8,109 bases of DNA from Prevotellaceae bacterium (GCA_031270565.1 JAISXJ010000133.1:1-8109); one strand, 5' to 3'. Positions 1 to 7,674 are shown, counted from the stretch's first letter. Notes: generated by a model from the sequence alone, not told the origin. Numbers and translations are program-made.

Positions 1-3000
1 AATTTTGAATTTAATACAGCAAGAATTGTGTATAAATATTCATTACCCGTTATGAAAAAGATAGAATTAAGACAGATGGACTTTGATAAATCCATTGCGA
101 ATTTAGGAGTGTCTGTTATGGTTAACCACACTATTTTCTGCTTATAAAAATCCTCCATATAAGCGCAATTCCGCAAATTATATGGAGTATCCCCTTGGTC
201 AGCACGATGTTCTATTTTATCCCAATAACTATCCAAATGCCTTTTGATCGCAGGATAATCATTTATATTTATGGGTTTTATGCCCTTTTCTTTGATGCCG
301 TTATGTGTGTTGATTAACCACCTATCCGCAAAGTCATAACCATACCTTTTTATGTCCTTGCCGCGTAAAATGGGTCGTATAATTTCTTCACTTTTCGGGT
401 CTTGTTCTATCAATTCTTTTCGTTTCTCTCCCGAAATTATAAAAGCATCGTTAAAGCCGGTTTTTATGCCATAGTTGATTGAAATATCCCAATCTTTCAG
501 CGGCGTACCAACCGCCTCAATCTTAGCCTTTATCCGTTGCTCAATAGGCGATAAAACCACCCAGCTATCAGAACTAAAACTGCAGACAGAGGCGTGTTGT
601 CTAATAAAAACGCTCAAATCTTTTATACCATCTTTTTTTACGACGCAAGCCTGCGTTTGCTGTCTGTTTTTATCCTTTGAAAACATTAAAATATTCACAT
701 CAACCGTTGCCGCTTCAAATACTTTCACGCCAGCAAAATCAATCAACTGTTCGGGATTTGTATTTTCGGCAAGGAATTTTCGAGTATTTTCGCCGTAACC
801 TGCCCGCATCCATTTGTTGGATGTGATATAACAAAGTCGCCCTTGCGGTTTCAACAATTGATAGCCGCGTTCGTAGAACAGGCAATAAATATCGCCCGTG
901 CGCTCGAAAACTTGATAGTTCATTTGCTTATAACTATCTGTGATTTCACCCATTGATTGCAGTTGAATATACGGCGGATTTCCAATCACCACATCAAATC
1001 CTTGAAAATTACCATCATCATCCAATACTTCGGGGAACTCAAAACGCCACTCAAAGCAAGATTTTACCTTCTGATTGTATATTTTCTCCAAGTCGGTTAC
1101 CGTTTTTGTCAATTCACTAGTCTTCTGCTGCCACTCTTCGGTTCGAAACTCCACAAATGTACCTTGCGTTTGTAGCGTTAATTTTCCCTTTGCTTCTTCC
1201 AATTTACGGAAATCAGGGTCTTTAACATTTTTTGTCCGATAAAAAAATGCTTTTTCCTCTTCAATTTTTTGTGTTATTCTCCTTCTTGTTGCCTTATCAT
1301 CGGTGGCATGTTTGTAGAGATAAACCTGTTCTTTGTATTTTTGGGTAGTCTCTTTTATTTTTCGCTCCAATCCCGGTACATTATCATATTTATCTTTCAA
1401 ATCAAACCTGCTAATCAGCGAATTACCACATTTAATATTGATGTCTATATTTGGTAATGTTTCCAGTTCGTTGGTGTCGAGCCTGTAGTATGCGTGTTTC
1501 AGAAGTTCAATCCACAGCCTGAGCTGGCAAATTTTTACGGAGTTAGGATTTATATCTACCCCAAACAGACAGTTTTCGATAATCGTCTGTTTTTCGTGGA
1601 AAAGCGTTTCCTGCACCCGCTGGCTTTCCGGATTTTTTAAGTCGTAGATAAAAAAATCACTATTACGCTTGACAATCAACTCGTCGTTTTCAATTTCTAC
1701 CTGATAGGCATTCAAAAGTTTGCCGTCTTTGTCTGCCAGAATTTCCAGTTTTGCTTTCAGATAAAGCATTTCGTTGAGCGCGGAAACGAGAAAATGCCCG
1801 CTGCCGACTGCCGGGTCGCAAATTCTGATAGTGTTAAAAATTGTGTTTGCCTCTTTGATTTCGGCAGCATTTTTGCCAATATGATTGCATACGTCATCAA
1901 TTGTTTGGCAATTCCAGCTTTTTGTTTCGTTGAATTTCTGCACCACAGCTGCCGAGAGCGTTTCACGGCACATATACATAGTGATAAATGGGGGCGTAAA
2001 AAAAGAACCATCTTTGTAGCCATTGATTTTTTCAAATATTAATCCCAATACGGACGCCGAAATCAGCGGTTTGTTTTCTTCGAGAATATCGCCCGAATCT
2101 TCGCTGCTAAAATCGTAGGCGTCAAGGAAACGCAAAAGATATTCCAGCGGTTGCATCGTTTGATGAATGAATTTATCTCTGTCTTTGTATAATACCGACT
2201 TAGGATACCATCCGATTTTTATATTATCCAGCAAACTGTCAATACATATCGTTTTGTCTTCTATATCAGTTATTTCAAAAAGCGAACTATTCAGGTATGG
2301 CACATGCGCAAATTTGGCTTTTATATCATTTTGCCGTTCATTTGTTCTGCGTGCCAAAACAGAAAAAAAGAGATTGTCCAAATCGTCGTAGTCAAAGAGT
2401 TTTTCAGGCGACAAGAAAGCATAGTTTTTATCGCCATTATGATATTTAAGAATTTGTGATTCAAGTAATTTCAGGAACAGAATCCGATTAATCCATGTGA
2501 TGGTCAAAGCCAGCGCCACGCCAAACAACTGCTCTTCTTTATCGTTGCCATACTGCTTAATGTCAAGATTGACCAGTTTGTTTTTTATTGTAAGCCGTTC
2601 AATGGTATTTTCGATAATTGAACCGTTATCACGTTCCTGCTCTTTTTTACGAACAATTAATTTTCTGCCCTCCTGTTTTATCTCTTCCAGACCGAGAATA
2701 TGTAATAGTTCGGCGTAAAATTCTCTGTTCAACTGATTGTTATCAGAGGCAAAAGGCAGTTTGAGCAGATGTACGGGCGACAGAAATTTATACAACGCAA
2801 TCAGTTTTCGGTCATCTTCTCTGTCGGTATTACGGAGAATTTTGTCATAATCGCGAATATCAAAATGCGTATAAGGGATTTCAGATTGCAATTTTTGTAT
2901 TTCGGGCGAGGCTATTTCTTTATAGAAAAAATCAGTGCTTGTTCCCGATAATTTTCCCGCCTGAAACTGCTCGAAATGATTAAGCAGGGTTTTATTTTGA

Positions 3001-3473
3001 TAAAACAATTTTTCAAAATCCTGCGCGTCAAATACAAACCACTCATATATGTTGGTAATAATCAGGTAACATAGTTCAAAATTTTTTCCGGTTTTTCGTT
3101 CCCGCAGATAATACAGCACCAGTTCCTGAAACGATTTTTTATTCAGATTCTCTTTATTGACCATTTCTAACCCGTTTGTCGGGCTTTTCACTTCAATCTG
3201 CACGCCGACGGATGATTGAGGTGTTTTGTCATTATGAATCACCAAATCTGTGTGTCCTTTGGTATTGATATAGTATTTGTTCTTATAATAGACCGCATTA
3301 AGGAACTCTATCATTAAATTTTTATGAAACTCTTCGCTTTCCTGCGGATTAATCCGATTGAGTAAGGCAATTAATTCCTTTTTAAACAATTCCATTTCTG
3401 CCCGTTCCAGCTTTTGTTTCAAGTGCGCAGGATTTAATGCCTGTTTTGCAGATTTGATGTTTGTTGTTATCAT
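1..3473 (-). CDS. Type IIG restriction-modification enzyme (nuclease-methyltransferase-specificity fusion), C-terminus cut by window edge
   Basis: A single open frame of 1157 complete codons with no stop, running off the left edge. Type IIG enzymes methylate adenine in a short DNA site and cut unmodified DNA near it. The N-terminal domain has a PD-(D/E)XK nuclease pattern: Glu56, Asp76 (TDLVI) and Glu94-Val-Lys96 (IEVKSP), followed by a QELVLYYL helix near 116-123. The methyltransferase shows motif X FFTPP (491-495), motif I DPAVGSGHF (553-561), VDINP (639-643), CGNSL (682-686) and motif IV GNPPY (831-835), which is the N6-adenine, gamma-class order. A charged, probably helical insert lies at about 690-805 and ends in FEWRFEFPEVL (807-817). 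The target-recognition part begins near NYGIKTGF (1000-1007), with LRGKDI at 1036-1041. The ATG at 3473 is fixed by an in-frame TAA at 3482-3480. All motifs look intact. It is A/T-richer than the genes to its right. The family is secure; recognition site and activity are unknown. Confidence 0.93.
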   Translation of the reverse strand, partial: MITTNIKSAKQALNPAHLKQKLERAEMELFKKELIALLNRINPQESEEFHKNLMIEFLNAVYYKNKYYINTKGHTDLVIHNDKTPQSSVGVQIEVKSPTNGLEMVNKENLNKKSFQELVLYYLRERKTGKNFELCYLIITNIYEWFVFDAQDFEKLFYQNKTLLNHFEQFQAGKLSGTSTDFFYKEIASPEIQKLQSEIPYTHFDIRDYDKILRNTDREDDRKLIALYKFLSPVHLLKLPFASDNNQLNREFYAELLHILGLEEIKQEGRKLIVRKKEQERDNGSIIENTIERLTIKNKLVNLDIKQYGNDKEEQLFGVALALTITWINRILFLKLLESQILKYHNGDKNYAFLSPEKLFDYDDLDNLFFSVLARRTNERQNDIKAKFAHVPYLNSSLFEITDIEDKTICIDSLLDNIKIGWYPKSVLYKDRDKFIHQTMQPLEYLLRFLDAYDFSSEDSGDILEENKPLISASVLGLIFEKINGYKDGSFFTPPFITMYMCRETLSAAVVQKFNETKSWNCQTIDDVCNHIGKNAAEIKEANTIFNTIRICDPAVGSGHFLVSALNEMLYLKAKLEILADKDGKLLNAYQVEIENDELIVKRNSDFFIYDLKNPESQRVQETLFHEKQTIIENCLFGVDINPNSVKICQLRLWIELLKHAYYRLDTNELETLPNIDINIKCGNSLISRFDLKDKYDNVPGLERKIKETTQKYKEQVYLYKHATDDKATRRRITQKIEEEKAFFYRTKNVKDPDFRKLEEAKGKLTLQTQGTFVEFRTEEWQQKTSELTKTVTDLEKIYNQKVKSCFEWRFEFPEVLDDDGNFQGFDVVIGNPPYIQLQSMGEITDSYKQMNYQVFERTGDIYCLFYERGYQLLKPQGRLCYITSNKWMRAGYGENTRKFLAENTNPEQLIDFAGVKVFEAATVDVNILMFSKDKNRQQTQACVVKKDGIKDLSVFIRQHASVCSFSSDSWVVLSPIEQRIKAKIEAVGTPLKDWDISINYGIKTGFNDAFIISGEKRKELIEQDPKSEEIIRPILRGKDIKRYGYDFADRWLINTHNGIKEKGIKPININDYPAIKRHLDSYWDKIEHRADQGDTPYNLRNCAYMEDFYKQKIVWLTITDTPKFAMDLSKSICLNSIFFITGNEYLYTILAVLNSK

Positions 3474-3564
3474 AGTGATTTATTTTTAGCGCAAAATACA
3501 ATTTTAGCGGTTAGTGAAAATGGTTGGCTGCCAGCGTTGTGCGAAAGATGAAACCGGTTGAAAC

Positions 3565-3921
3565 TTAGCTACCCGTTACCGTTTGCCGCTGCTTTTTCGT
3601 CATTGATGCTACGACCAGATCATAGGAGTGGTGAATGAGTTCCTCAATAAGCGTATCGGGCGCATCTCCTTGCAAAAATACGGTATTCCAGTGTTTTTTG
3701 TTGAAATGCCACGCAGGCACAATACTGCTGTAACGTTCACGCAGGACGATAGCGCGGTCGGGAGCACATTTTAAAGAGGTGCGGTCGGGATTGCCCAAAT
3801 CAATAAGGGCGAACATCTTTACATCTCCGACATAAAAAACCAGTGTCTCTTCGTCGAAAGGAAATTTTTCCGTTGCGTGCGGCAGGGAAAGGCAATATTC
3901 GCGCAGTTGCTCAATATTCAT
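3565..3921 (-). CDS. MmcQ/YjbR family protein
   Basis: A 118-residue protein of the MmcQ/YjbR family, small CyaY-like-fold proteins often called DNA-binding; their cellular role is not well established. The family signature is clear: an N-terminal helix with the CLSLPHATEKFPF stretch (10-22), a central sheet with VGDVKMFALID (31-41), and the hallmark VPAWHFNKKHWNTV (68-81) before a C-terminal helix ending in YDLVVASMTKKQR (100-112). The length is normal for the family, and there is no signal peptide or membrane segment. The ATG at 3921-3919 overlaps the helicase stop TGA (3920-3918) as ATGA, so it is probably translationally coupled to the helicase and on the same transcript. It ends with TAA at 3567-3565. 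A 91-base gap separates it from the restriction enzyme gene. The family assignment is firm; a functional link to the helicase is only suggested by the overlap. Confidence 0.9.
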   Translation of the reverse strand: MNIEQLREYCLSLPHATEKFPFDEETLVFYVGDVKMFALIDLGNPDRTSLKCAPDRAIVLRERYSSIVPAWHFNKKHWNTVFLQGDAPDTLIEELIHHSYDLVVASMTKKQRQTVTGS

Positions 3922-5201
3922 GACGTTTCACGCTTTTGGCTGTTTCTCTGTGGACGTGCACCGGAGGCGTTTGGCGCGCTGTTGCGAGACGATTTGTTAC
4001 CGTTACGGTGTGGACGGCTGCTATGACGTTTTTTTACAGTGGACACCTTTTCCTCTTTTTGCGCTAACAGGGCGACCGATTCCGGCAAAGCGTACCGCGT
4101 AATGGTTTTTCCTAAAAACTGTTCCAACCTGTTGAGACGAACTTTCTCCCGCGCCGTTACCAGTGTGATGGCTTCACCTTTTGCCCCTGCACGGGCGGTT
4201 CGTCCTACGCGGTGCACATAATCCTCTTCCTGAAAAGGTACATCATAGTTGATGACCATTTCAATATCGTCAATATCAATCCCGCGAGCCACAACGTCAG
4301 TGGCGACAAGAATTTGCAACTTGTTATTTTTAAAATCAAGCATCACCTGTGTACGTTCAGCCTGCGTAAGGTCGGAGTGCATCTGCGCAACTTTCACGCT
4401 TGACTTCTGCAAAAGCCGGTAAAGTTCTTTTACCTTTTGTTTTGACGCGGCAAATATCAGACTTTTCCCGCGCAACTGTTTTTCAAACAGCGATATGACA
4501 AGCGGTATCTTTTGCGCCTCCTGCAACAGATAAACGCCCTGCAAAATACCCTCTGCGGGTTTTGAAACGGCAATTTTCACGTCTGCAGGCTGCCTGAGTG
4601 TCTGTCGGGCAAGTTTTTCCACATCCGGCGGAAAGGTAGCGGAAAACATCAGCGTCTGTCGCTTTTGAGGCAGATGACTGATAATTTCCATAATATCATC
4701 ATAAAAACCGATGTCAAGCATACGGTCGGCTTCGTCAAGCACCAGATATTCCACTGCCGAGAGATCGACGCCCGTAATGCGCAGGTGCGACAGCAGTCTC
4801 CCCGGAGAGGCAACCACGATGTCGCCGCCGGTTTTCAGGGCGCGTTCCTGCTGCCCAAACACTACGCCATCGTTTCCGCCATAGACGGCAATCCACGAAA
4901 TATCAGTATAGAAAGCAAAACCTGCCAGCAGTTGATCAACCTGCTGCACCAGTTCCCGCGTGGGTAACAGAATAAGAGCGTTCACTTTACTCTCGGGACT
5001 GCCGCCCCGCGAGAGCAATTCAAGTAACGGCAAGAGGTAAGCGGCTGTTTTGCCGGTGCCGGTCTGTGCGGAGCCAAGCAAATCACGCCCTTCGAGAATA
5101 AGCGGAATCGCTTGCTCCTGAATGGGCGTACAGGTAACAAAATTCATGGCATCCAAGCCATCAAGCAGATCATCGTTAAGGTCTAATTCAGTAAAATTCA
5201 A
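3918..5201 (-). CDS. DEAD-box ATP-dependent RNA helicase, RhlE-like
   Basis: A 427-residue cytoplasmic RNA helicase expected to unwind short RNA duplexes in ribosome assembly or mRNA turnover. All core motifs are present: Q motif with CTPIQEQAIP (24-33), motif I AQTGTGKT (45-52), Ia PTREL (80-84), GG (108-109), Ib SPGRL (132-136), II DEAD (156-159), III SAT (187-189), IV LIFAAS (248-253), V ATDVVARGID (300-309) and VI HRVGRTARAG (330-339). From about residue 385 the tail is basic, low-complexity and rich in Ser, Arg, Asn and Lys, the usual RNA-binding extension. The start is TTG (5201-5199): an in-frame TGA at 5243-5241 leaves no ATG upstream, and the resulting MNFTELDLND matches the usual helicase N-terminus. 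It overlaps the YjbR gene by ATGA. A TAnnTTTG promoter lies 41 bases upstream. RhlE-type is the best subfamily fit, but CsdA- or SrmB-like naming is possible. Confidence 0.95.
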   Translation of the reverse strand: MNFTELDLNDDLLDGLDAMNFVTCTPIQEQAIPLILEGRDLLGSAQTGTGKTAAYLLPLLELLSRGGSPESKVNALILLPTRELVQQVDQLLAGFAFYTDISWIAVYGGNDGVVFGQQERALKTGGDIVVASPGRLLSHLRITGVDLSAVEYLVLDEADRMLDIGFYDDIMEIISHLPQKRQTLMFSATFPPDVEKLARQTLRQPADVKIAVSKPAEGILQGVYLLQEAQKIPLVISLFEKQLRGKSLIFAASKQKVKELYRLLQKSSVKVAQMHSDLTQAERTQVMLDFKNNKLQILVATDVVARGIDIDDIEMVINYDVPFQEEDYVHRVGRTARAGAKGEAITLVTAREKVRLNRLEQFLGKTITRYALPESVALLAQKEEKVSTVKKRHSSRPHRNGNKSSRNSAPNASGARPQRNSQKRETS

Positions 5202-5241
5202 TGAAGTAGTATTTGAGGTGATATATATATTATTTAACGTT

Positions 5242-5249
5242 CAAAAGTA
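5242..5249 (-). promoter_or_regulatory. Bacteroidota-type -7 promoter box (TACTTTTG) for the helicase-yjbR operon
   Basis: Read on the minus strand, this is TACTTTTG, an exact match to the Bacteroidota primary sigma factor -7 consensus TAnnTTTG. It sits 40 bases before the TTG start of the helicase, so the inferred leader is about 30 bases and very A/T-rich. A recognisable -33 TTTG is missing; TTTA at roughly the right distance is the closest. No other promoter candidate was seen in the 141-base gap between trkA and the helicase. Confidence 0.6.
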
Positions 5250-5342
5250 CAGTTTTTATTCCATAAATTATCTGTTTATGGCAAACAATGCGAAAAACGA
5301 AAGACAAAAGGAAAAACAACGGTTGTCAATAAATCGTTTTCA

Positions 5343-6671
5343 TCAGAAAAATCGGGCAATTTTCGGCACGCTTAACGCCATACAGAAGATTACTACGTGG
5401 TCTCCCGGAAGCACAACCGTATTTCCGTTAACAACAAACCCTTTCCCGTCACGAATAATGCCACCGATATTAACATGCTCCGGCAAATGCAAATCTCGTA
5501 CACGACTGCGGGTAATCCTGTCGCCCGGCTTGACGACAAATTCCACAACCTGCGCATCGGAATAGGTCAAACACTGGACATTCAAAGCATCTTCATCAAG
5601 CATTAACTGATAGATGCGGCTTGCGGCAATCAGCTTTTTGTTGACGACAGTTCCAATATCCAGATTTTCGGCAAGGTCAATATAGTCGATGTTCTCCACC
5701 TCGGCAATGGATTTCTTTACGCCAAAACGTTTGGATACCAGACACGCCAACACATTGGCTTCGGAATTTCCGGTAACTGCCACAAAGGCGTCCGCATCCT
5801 CAATACCCTCATGCTTCAGCAAATCGACATTGCGTCCGTCGCCGTGAATGATGAGCGTATCGGGCAGTTTTTCCGCCAGAGCATAACACTTGGCACGGTC
5901 GCGTTCAATAATTTTCACGTGCATATTTTCCGGCAGAAAAGGCACGGTTTTCTGTGCAATGCGACTGCCTCCCATAATGATAATGTTCTTTATCAGCACT
6001 TCCTCCTTGCCCGATTCCTGACGGATAAAATCAATATTCTCTCTGGAGCAGATGAAATAGACAATGTCATTGACTTTAATTTCATCCGAGCCTTTTGGAA
6101 TAATGGTTTGATTATGCCTTTTGAGCGCCACAATACGGTAGCGGTCGTGGTTGAAGATGCCGGTACTGAACATTTTATCCAGAAAAACGGCGTTCTCTCG
6201 TACCTTAATGCAGACCAGCGCCAGCTCGCCGTTGCCGAAAGTGCGATATTCACGCATCCAGCCGCGTTTGAGCGATTCAATGATTTCGGTGGCGGCTAAA
6301 GTTTCCGGATAAATGAGCGAATCAACCCCCATACGTTTGAAAAAATCGCTGTTGGTGGGCAACAGATATTCATAGTTATTAATTCGGGCAATGGTTTTTT
6401 TTGCTCCCAGACTGTGTGCCAGCATACACGAGGTAATATTCGTACTTTCATCCGGCGTAACGGCGACAAAAAGCGCGTTGCGAATATTACACTCCTTCAA
6501 GGCTTTAAGAGAAGTTGGAGAGCCGGTTTTGGTCATTAAGTCGTAGGTTGTATCCAAATCTTCGAGATGTTCCGAATTGTCGTCCATCAGGATGATTTCC
6601 TGATTTTCATTGGAAAACATCACGGCAACATACCGTCCTACCTCTCCCGCTCCGCAAATAATGATTTTCAT
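5343..6671 (-). CDS. trkA: Trk potassium uptake system regulatory NAD-binding protein TrkA
   Basis: A 442-residue peripheral membrane protein that binds NAD(H) and gates the TrkH potassium channel. It has the duplicated RCK layout of full-length TrkA. The first Rossmann domain starts at residue 1 with CGAGEVG (6-12) and the acidic ribose-binding Asp30. The first RCK_C domain covers about 145-210, the second Rossmann domain starts near 228, and the second RCK_C covers about 365-440. The second glycine motif is GGSRIA (234-239), where canonical TrkA has a glycine at the last position, so NAD binding there may be weak; Glu255 occupies the acidic position. The ATG at 6671 is preferred over an in-frame TTG at 6725 because MKIIICGAGEVG begins exactly at the first beta strand. 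It lies 57 bases after the fumarase gene with no promoter box between, so the two are probably co-transcribed. No trkH lies in the window. Ends with TGA. Confidence 0.93.
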   Translation of the reverse strand: MKIIICGAGEVGRYVAVMFSNENQEIILMDDNSEHLEDLDTTYDLMTKTGSPTSLKALKECNIRNALFVAVTPDESTNITSCMLAHSLGAKKTIARINNYEYLLPTNSDFFKRMGVDSLIYPETLAATEIIESLKRGWMREYRTFGNGELALVCIKVRENAVFLDKMFSTGIFNHDRYRIVALKRHNQTIIPKGSDEIKVNDIVYFICSRENIDFIRQESGKEEVLIKNIIIMGGSRIAQKTVPFLPENMHVKIIERDRAKCYALAEKLPDTLIIHGDGRNVDLLKHEGIEDADAFVAVTGNSEANVLACLVSKRFGVKKSIAEVENIDYIDLAENLDIGTVVNKKLIAASRIYQLMLDEDALNVQCLTYSDAQVVEFVVKPGDRITRSRVRDLHLPEHVNIGGIIRDGKGFVVNGNTVVLPGDHVVIFCMALSVPKIARFF

Positions 6672-6728
6672 AGGAAAAAACGAAATTGAGTTGTTTATTT
6701 TAATATTTGTCCGGAATATTGTCAACGG

Positions 6729-7583
6729 TCAGGTTTCATCTGTTAACAGGTCGGCGGCATGACGGGTTACGTGGCAACCGATGTTTACGGACACGGGTAA
6801 TCCTGCAATATGAGTGGCATACGTCAAGATATTGACGCTCATAGCTGTAATGATGCCGCCAAAACCTGCGGGACCTATGCCCAGCGCATTAATTTTTGCA
6901 AGCAGTTCCGTCTCAAGGTCGGCAAGAACGGGATTGGGATTATGTTGTCCGACGGGAATCAGCAGAGCCTTTTTACTGAGCAATGCCGCTTTCTCCATCG
7001 TCCCGCCAATGCCGACGCCAACAATAATGGGCGGACAGGGATTGGCGCCCGCCTCAGATACGGTGTTGACAACAAACTCTTTGACACCTTCGACGCCCTG
7101 ACTTGGTTTGAGCATTTTGAGCTGGCTCATATTCTCGCTGCCAAAGCCTTTCGGTGCAACGGTGATGTGAAAAATATCGCCGGACACAATGTCATAATGA
7201 ATCACGGCAGGCGTATTGTCTCCGGTATTAACGCGGTCAAGCGGCTCTCTGACAACCGATTTACGCAGATAACCGCGTTCGTAGCCGCGCCGTACGCCTT
7301 CGTTAATGGCATCTTCAATAAAGCCGCCATGGATGTGTACGTCCTGTCCCATCGTTACAAAGACCACTGCCAGCCCAGTATCCTGACAGATAGGGGCTGT
7401 TTCGTTGCGGGCAATGTCCGCATTTTCGATTAACGTACCGAGTATTTGACGTCCAAGAGGCGATTTTTCCTGTCCACAGCAGGCATTTAAACAGGTATAA
7501 ATGTCGGATGACAGATAACAGTTTGCCTCAATGCAAAGGCGTTCTACCAGACCGGTGATTTGTTGTGTATTAATAGTTCTCAT
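6729..7583 (-). CDS. Class I (Fe-S) fumarate hydratase alpha subunit
   Basis: A 284-residue alpha (N-terminal half) subunit of the class I fumarase / L-tartrate dehydratase family, [4Fe-4S] hydro-lyases that interconvert fumarate and malate. The three expected cluster cysteines are visible: Cys66 in APICQDTG, Cys183 in GANPCPP and Cys270 in IGCHVTRH, spaced much as in characterised class I fumarases. Other conserved stretches are NTGDNTPAVIHYDIV (119-133), APKGFGSENMSQLKML (143-158) and GVGIGGTMEKAALLSKKAL (189-207). The length equals an alpha subunit alone; the fused fumarase is about 540 residues. The catalytic C-terminal beta subunit is not adjacent: trkA follows directly, and the upstream side is intergenic. 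The ATG at 7583 follows a TAnnTTTG promoter. Tartrate dehydratase alpha cannot be excluded from sequence, but fumarase is likelier in this metabolic context. Confidence 0.92.
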   Translation of the reverse strand: MRTINTQQITGLVERLCIEANCYLSSDIYTCLNACCGQEKSPLGRQILGTLIENADIARNETAPICQDTGLAVVFVTMGQDVHIHGGFIEDAINEGVRRGYERGYLRKSVVREPLDRVNTGDNTPAVIHYDIVSGDIFHITVAPKGFGSENMSQLKMLKPSQGVEGVKEFVVNTVSEAGANPCPPIIVGVGIGGTMEKAALLSKKALLIPVGQHNPNPVLADLETELLAKINALGIGPAGFGGIITAMSVNILTYATHIAGLPVSVNIGCHVTRHAADLLTDET

Positions 7584-7637
7584 AAATTAAAGAGAAAACA
7601 GTATTGAAAACTAAGAAATGCGTGTTTTCTGCGCCGA

Positions 7638-7645
7638 CAAAGATA
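7638..7645 (-). promoter_or_regulatory. Bacteroidota-type -7 promoter box (TATCTTTG) for fumarase-trkA
   Basis: The minus strand reads TATCTTTG, an exact TAnnTTTG match, 54 bases before the fumarase ATG, so the leader is about 45-48 bases. No -33 TTTG is seen. The expected -33 position (about 7664-7670) falls inside the left arm of the inverted repeat that bounds the adjacent intergenic element. That element may therefore have replaced or supplied the upstream promoter half. Confidence 0.58.
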
Positions 7646-7655
7646 AGCCTTTTTT

Positions 7656-7674
7656 TAGTTATTAGAGTGTAGTT
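7656..7674 (+). repeat. Left arm of 19-base terminal inverted repeat
   Basis: TAGTTATTAGAGTGTAGTT is the exact reverse complement of 7958-7976. It is preceded by a T run (7650-7656) and followed by further related ATTAGTTAGT sequence. No clear target-site duplication is visible outside the arms. Confidence 0.75.

Noticed and set aside
1757..2035. Minus-strand 92-codon frame
   Set aside because: It is out of frame within the Type IIG methyltransferase, overlapping motifs X and I, which read correctly in the true frame.
475..3000. Several plus-strand frames of 60-107 codons opposite the restriction enzyme gene
   Set aside because: All are antisense to a continuous coding frame with clear family motifs, and none resembles a known protein.
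5290..5330. Possible intrinsic terminator after trkA (GACAA-CCG-TTGTT followed by T bases on the minus strand)
   Set aside because: The stem is only four or five weak pairs, so it is not supportable as a terminator, although some termination must occur here if the helicase promoter is independent.
6669..6725. Upstream TTG start for TrkA adding 18 residues
   Set aside because: The added residues have no counterpart in the TrkA fold. The ATG at 6671 starts exactly at the first Rossmann strand.
6672..6728. Sigma-70-like TTGACA with an A/T-rich -10 between fumarase and trkA
   Set aside because: The phylum suggested by the other promoters uses TAnnTTTG, which is absent in this gap, so co-transcription is the simpler reading.
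6810..7433. A 207-codon plus-strand frame
   Set aside because: It lies antisense to the fumarase alpha subunit. Its length is explained by the codon bias of the true gene on the other strand.
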